Shown in pieces: positions 60,969-64,000 of a stretch of DNA of 64,000 bases (the first letter of the stretch is position 1; the number at the start of each line of letters is the position of its first letter). The stretch is from Staphylospora marina (lineage in GTDB: Bacteria > Bacillota > Bacilli > Thermoactinomycetales > Thermoactinomycetaceae), in assembly GCF_003856495.1 (NCBI RefSeq), contig NZ_CP034118.1, positions 2,144,182-2,208,181 of the forward strand, in the 5' to 3' direction. The position numbers and the translations under genes were made by a program. The notes under the pieces are model-generated. The model was not told the DNA's origin. It saw only the letters and a program-made list of their open reading frames with translations, and searched no databases.

Positions 60969-61391
60969 TTACCACCATCCACTGCAGGTATACCTAGGAG
61001 TGATGTGCTCCCAAAGACAGATGCGGAAAGCCCGCTTCCGATCGGGAGAAGTGGGATACCCCCATGTATATCCATTCGACATCACAGCACTGATATCGTC
61101 GTAGTGCCGGTCCCCGTCCAGGTCCACTTCGAGATAGAGCTGCTTGAACTGCTGTGGATATCCGGCCCTCCAGCGGCCCCATCCATATTGTTTTCCGTTG
61201 TAATAGCCTATCCTGAGCTCCCCTTCCCAATATTCAAAGACGGTGGAATTGCCCGTTGCGCACCCGGGATCGATCCACCCATTCGCATACTCACATGCAG
61301 ACGCTCCGATTTCGGCGGCCCAAGACGTCGCCGGCACCCCCACCGTCCCCAATACCAGAACCAATGCGATTGTCAAAATTCGTTTGAACAA
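60969..61391 (-). CDS. Predicted secreted protein of unknown function (140 residues)
   Basis: Signal peptide MFKRILTIALVLVLGTVGVP to about residue 25 (cleavage at ATSWA-AEIG). The mature part is about 115 residues with four Cys in ACEYANGWIDPGCATG near residue 33 and ICLWEHITPRYTCSGWW at the end, which could form two disulfides, and it is rich in Trp, Tyr and Gly (YYNGKQYGWGRWRAGYPQQF). The size and Cys pairs are like small extracellular proteins or bacteriocin-like polypeptides, but no family was recognised. Single gene with its own terminator. Confidence 0.75.
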   Translation of the reverse strand: MFKRILTIALVLVLGTVGVPATSWAAEIGASACEYANGWIDPGCATGNSTVFEYWEGELRIGYYNGKQYGWGRWRAGYPQQFKQLYLEVDLDGDRHYDDISAVMSNGYTWGYPTSPDRKRAFRICLWEHITPRYTCSGWW

Positions 61392-61505
61392 CGCGCCATT
61401 TCCTCCTTCGCAACAGGAAAATTCAGGTTCACTATTATTCTATCTCAATAAAAACTGATATGTATAGTCTTTTTTGAATATTTCTTCCGGATGATCCGGA
61501 AGTTC

Positions 61506-61536
61506 TTCACCTTCCCCTTGCGTCAAGGTTTACAAT
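61506..61536 (+). promoter_or_regulatory. MerR-type promoter with long spacer
   Basis: TTCACC and TACAAT are separated by 19 bases, longer than usual, and the spacer holds an ACCTT/AAGGT dyad (ACCTTCCCC near 61509 and CAAGGT near 61524), as at MerR/CueR promoters. Confidence 0.65.
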
Positions 61537-61570
61537 GAGGAAAGAACTCGTGCACGGGAGGCGAACGCCC

Positions 61571-62575
61571 TTGCGAATCCGGGAAGCGGCCGAACGACTC
61601 AAAACCACGCCCCGAACTCTCCGCTTCTATGAAGAAAAAGGACTCCTCACCCCGGAGAAATGTCCGGAAAACGGCTACCGGATCTATTCGATGCGGGACC
61701 TTTATCGCCTGCAAACCATTTTGACGCTGAGAGAAACCGGGATGCCGCTCGAACGCATCCGGGAAGTGTTGCATGAACTGGATCGCGGCAACCGGGAAGA
61801 GCCCCTGTGGTTCCTGCAGCTGCAGCGCGCGGTGCTGTACGGGGAATGGCTGCGCCTCAAACGGGTGATCCAGACGTTGGACGACATGATCGAGCGGATG
61901 GAAACGGAGCAAGATCCGTGGAACGACCTGTGGCGGTTGGCGGAACAGTCCCGCCGGGCCGAACGGGAGCGGGAAAGCTGGCGCGACGTGTGGAACTTCG
62001 ACCGGCTCGCCGAACACTTCGACACCTGGACGGCCGAGTGGTCCGTTCCCTATGATGATGCGCTGGACCGCGTGGTGGAGACGGTGATGCCCCTGCCCGG
62101 CGAAACCGGTCTGGAAATCGGCACGGGCACCGGAAATCTGGCCGGGCGCTTTCTCGACCGGGGCATCCGGATGTGTGCCATTGATCAATCCCGGGAAATG
62201 CTGCGTGTCTGCCGGCGCAAATTCCCGGATCTGACCGCCCTGCCCGGCAACTTTCTGGCCATCCCGTGGCCGGACGGTGTCTTTGATTTCGCGGTCAGCA
62301 GCTTCACGCTGCATTGGCTGACCGACGACCAGAAAGAACTGGGCCTGGATGAAATCCGACGCGTATTGAAACCGGGAGGCCGGATCTGCCTGCTGGATGT
62401 GATGGAAACGGAGGAGACACCGTTTCCCGCGTTGTCGGGTGCCGTACGGTTCCCCGCACGCATCTCCCGGTTGACGGCTGCGTTGAAAAGGCGGGGATTT
62501 GAGGTGACGGCGTTCCGGCTGGTCAACGACTTGCACGTGGTCTTTGCCCGGGACGCATCCGTCCGCCGGCCATGA
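61571..62575 (+). CDS. MerR-family regulator fused to a SAM-dependent methyltransferase
   Basis: A 334-residue two-domain protein. Residues 1-70 are a MerR winged helix (LRIREAAERLKTTPRTLRFY and ENGYRIYSMRDLYRLQ), followed by a dimerisation helix to about 120. Residues about 140-330 are a class I methyltransferase with GLEIGTGTGNLAGRFLDRG near 190, and DGVFDFAVSSFTLHWLTD as the post-I motif. The start is TTG, nine bases after GGGAGG. An ATG 12 codons upstream lies inside the promoter. MerR-methyltransferase fusions are known in Bacillota. A ligand may be modified by the domain that it triggers (inference). Confidence 0.85.
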   Translation: MRIREAAERLKTTPRTLRFYEEKGLLTPEKCPENGYRIYSMRDLYRLQTILTLRETGMPLERIREVLHELDRGNREEPLWFLQLQRAVLYGEWLRLKRVIQTLDDMIERMETEQDPWNDLWRLAEQSRRAERERESWRDVWNFDRLAEHFDTWTAEWSVPYDDALDRVVETVMPLPGETGLEIGTGTGNLAGRFLDRGIRMCAIDQSREMLRVCRRKFPDLTALPGNFLAIPWPDGVFDFAVSSFTLHWLTDDQKELGLDEIRRVLKPGGRICLLDVMETEETPFPALSGAVRFPARISRLTAALKRRGFEVTAFRLVNDLHVVFARDASVRRP

Positions 62576-62643
62576 CCTTTTTCTGACGACAAAGGGACTT
62601 CGGTTCTGTCCCCATCTTTCTCATTCTCAAAATGCGCCCCAAC

Positions 62644-62686
62644 GGAAACAGGCCGCCCGACCGTAAAGGTTCGGCGGCCTGTTTCC
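62644..62686. terminator. Perfect hairpin between two converging genes
   Basis: GGAAACAGGCCGCC and GGCGGCCTGTTTCC are complementary over 14 bases with a 15-base loop. The T-tract is poor on both strands. It lies eight bases after the TetR stop. Confidence 0.7.
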
Positions 62687-62694
62687 TTCGGATT

Positions 62695-63402
62695 TCATCC
62701 CCGGCGATCCGGTTCCTTTTCAAGGCTTCGTCCCCCGATTCCGTTCACCAACACTTCAACGATCATGCGAAGTTCGTCCCGTTCGCTGTCTTTGACAAAC
62801 AGATCGGGAGCCAAACTGCGGGTGGCGACAAAGCCGAGCACGCTCGAAATCATGCCCCGAAGAAGCACGTACGGGGGCAGGTCATCCCGCAGTTTGCCTT
62901 CCGCCTGCAACTGCTGAATCATCTCGAGAGCAACCGGTGCGATGTTCCCCACCAGATGTTCACGAAGCGCCTCGCGAAGTTCCGGGTGAAACAGACTTTC
63001 CACCAGCACGATGCGAATCAGCTTCCAATTCTTCTCGACCAGGTGAACCCGGTCTCTCAACAATTCGTGAAGGACTTCGTCGAACGCCTTGTCCTGCCGA
63101 AAGATCTCCATCACCGGCCGGATGATCCAAGGGCTGGCCACCCTGGCAATGGCGGGGATCACCAGCCTCAGCAGCAATCCTTTTTTCGTGCGGTAATGCT
63201 TGAAAATGGTCGCTTCGGCCACGCCGGCCCTGCCGGCGATTTCGCTGGTGGAAGCGCCGCTGTATCCTTTTTCCGCAAAAACCTGAATCGCCGCCTCCAG
63301 AATCTGCTTTTGCTTCTTCGTCTGACGTTCTTCCGGGTTCAGACTGATGTCATATTCCTCGGCGATCGAGCGGATCCATTCATCCATTTGCTTCTTGTCC
63401 AT
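62695..63402 (-). CDS. TetR/AcrR-family transcriptional regulator
   Basis: A 235-residue regulator. The HTH is KQKQILEAAIQVFAEKGYSG then ASTSEIAGRAGVAEATIFKH, after an unusual 28-residue N-terminal extension (MDKKQMDEWIRSIAEEYDIS). The C-terminal ligand domain is all helical. The start at MDKKQMD has GGGGAGGGG before it; the longer reading is rejected. Target genes are unknown; its neighbours are a MerR fusion and a lipoprotein. The gap to the right (63403-63712) holds no other gene that I can support. Confidence 0.88.
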   Translation of the reverse strand: MDKKQMDEWIRSIAEEYDISLNPEERQTKKQKQILEAAIQVFAEKGYSGASTSEIAGRAGVAEATIFKHYRTKKGLLLRLVIPAIARVASPWIIRPVMEIFRQDKAFDEVLHELLRDRVHLVEKNWKLIRIVLVESLFHPELREALREHLVGNIAPVALEMIQQLQAEGKLRDDLPPYVLLRGMISSVLGFVATRSLAPDLFVKDSERDELRMIVEVLVNGIGGRSLEKEPDRRG

Positions 63403-63712
63403 GATCCCCTCCCCGGCGAATGACACCTCAACCAGTACCTGCCCCCCATCGGCCTTCCGGTCGGCAAATCGGCACGACATCCCTTCCCGACAGGTTGCAA
63501 ACCGCCACCGGAACGGGAGACGGGGGCGTCCGGGACTCACCGTCAATGATACCTCATCCACCTCCCGGAAGAAACCGAAACGCGGCAGGCTTGAATCGCC
63601 GGCGGCTCCCGCCACCCATCACTGATTCGCAAATCGAAAAAAAAGACCGGCGCAACTTCGCGGACCGACCGTACGTCTCTGGGAATAGAATTCACCAAAG
63701 GAGAGATGAACA

Positions 63713-64000
63713 GTGAATGCCCGGTTCAAACGAACGCTTCTCCGTTGGCTCTCCATGACATTGGTCCCCTTCGCCCTTTACGGATGCGGAATGGGCGGAT
63801 ACCAAGGTTCCTCCGGTTCTTCCGGAACGGCGGAAGAAACCGGTGCCGTCATTCGCCCCGACGTTGAATTCTCCCCTGATCTCGGCGATATGATCCGCAA
63901 AGCCGACCTGATCGTGATCGGCGCGTACAAGAAGCTGGAAAAGGCCGGAAACACCTTGAACCCGAAAGCTTCCTCCACGGAACATCTGGTGTACACCTTC
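63713..64000 (+). CDS. Predicted lipoprotein (3' end missing)
   Basis: The first 96 codons of a gene that runs off the right edge. GTG at 63713 with AAAGGAGAG before it opens a signal sequence ending in the lipobox ALYGC (Cys near residue 25), then a Gly/Ser-rich linker (GGYQGSSGSSGTAEET) and a soluble start (DLGDMIRKADLIVIGAYKKL). A nearby ATG at 63706 opens a different, random-looking frame and is rejected. Family not recognised. Confidence 0.7.
   Translation, partial: MNARFKRTLLRWLSMTLVPFALYGCGMGGYQGSSGSSGTAEETGAVIRPDVEFSPDLGDMIRKADLIVIGAYKKLEKAGNTLNPKASSTEHLVYTF

Overview
The window looks like chromosomal DNA of a high-GC, spore-forming-type Bacillota, most likely a member of the Thermoactinomycetaceae. 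The grounds are a phenylalanine dehydrogenase that closely resembles, from memory, the Thermoactinomyces intermedius enzyme, a SigI/RsgI pair, an AbrB/SpoVT-type regulator, Bacillus-type preQ0 genes, MnmL/MnmM, and bacilliredoxin. No rRNA, tRNA or CRISPR array was found. Taxonomy is inference from protein resemblance only.

Layout. 1-9.3 kb: a QueA-like gene (cut by the left edge) with an SDR, an MBL hydrolase, then a six-gene minus-strand operon (paaF, paaG, phenylalanine dehydrogenase, 2-oxoacid dehydrogenase E1alpha, E1beta, E2) that reads as an amino-acid to acyl-CoA catabolic unit, driven by a promoter with a palindrome in its spacer. 9.4-13.9 kb: AbrB-like regulator, RsgI/SigI, and an acyl-CoA synthetase. 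14-24.7 kb: esterase, bacilliredoxin, RtcB RNA ligase, an ArsR-controlled heavy-metal P-type ATPase, the queE-queC-queD-queF preQ0 operon, a frameshifted small gene and an FMN-binding protein.

25.1-30.9 kb is the unusual part. A visibly AT-richer multidrug-type ABC exporter gene is preceded by an 18-codon leader ORF and by mutually exclusive hairpins that can expose or hide the exporter ribosome-binding site. The exporter carries a one-base frameshift, and its ATPase domain is split at the H-loop histidine codon by a 3.77 kb insertion. The missing C-terminus is found intact on the far side. The insertion carries a tyrosine recombinase, two GIY-YIG proteins, a HicA/HicB pair and several small phage-like ORFs. 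Three copies of a 15-bp repeat precede the recombinase, one of which forms a 28-bp dif-like site.

31-44 kb: small membrane and helical proteins, an IclR regulator divergent from aconitase, a frameshifted glyoxalase-fold gene, an M50 protease, TatC, an orphan ABC ATPase, ThpR, Tpx and several conserved small proteins. 44-49 kb: a complete pyruvate-dehydrogenase-type operon (pdhA-pdhB-pdhC-lpd), whose E3 may also serve the first complex, which has none. 49.5-64 kb: two paralogous lipoproteins, mnmL-mnmM, a solitary OppA, an S1-domain protein, PEP carboxykinase, uridine kinase, a gcvH/redoxin/peroxiredoxin group with a PerR-like box upstream, a secreted protein, a MerR-methyltransferase fusion with a MerR-type promoter, a TetR regulator and the start of a lipoprotein.
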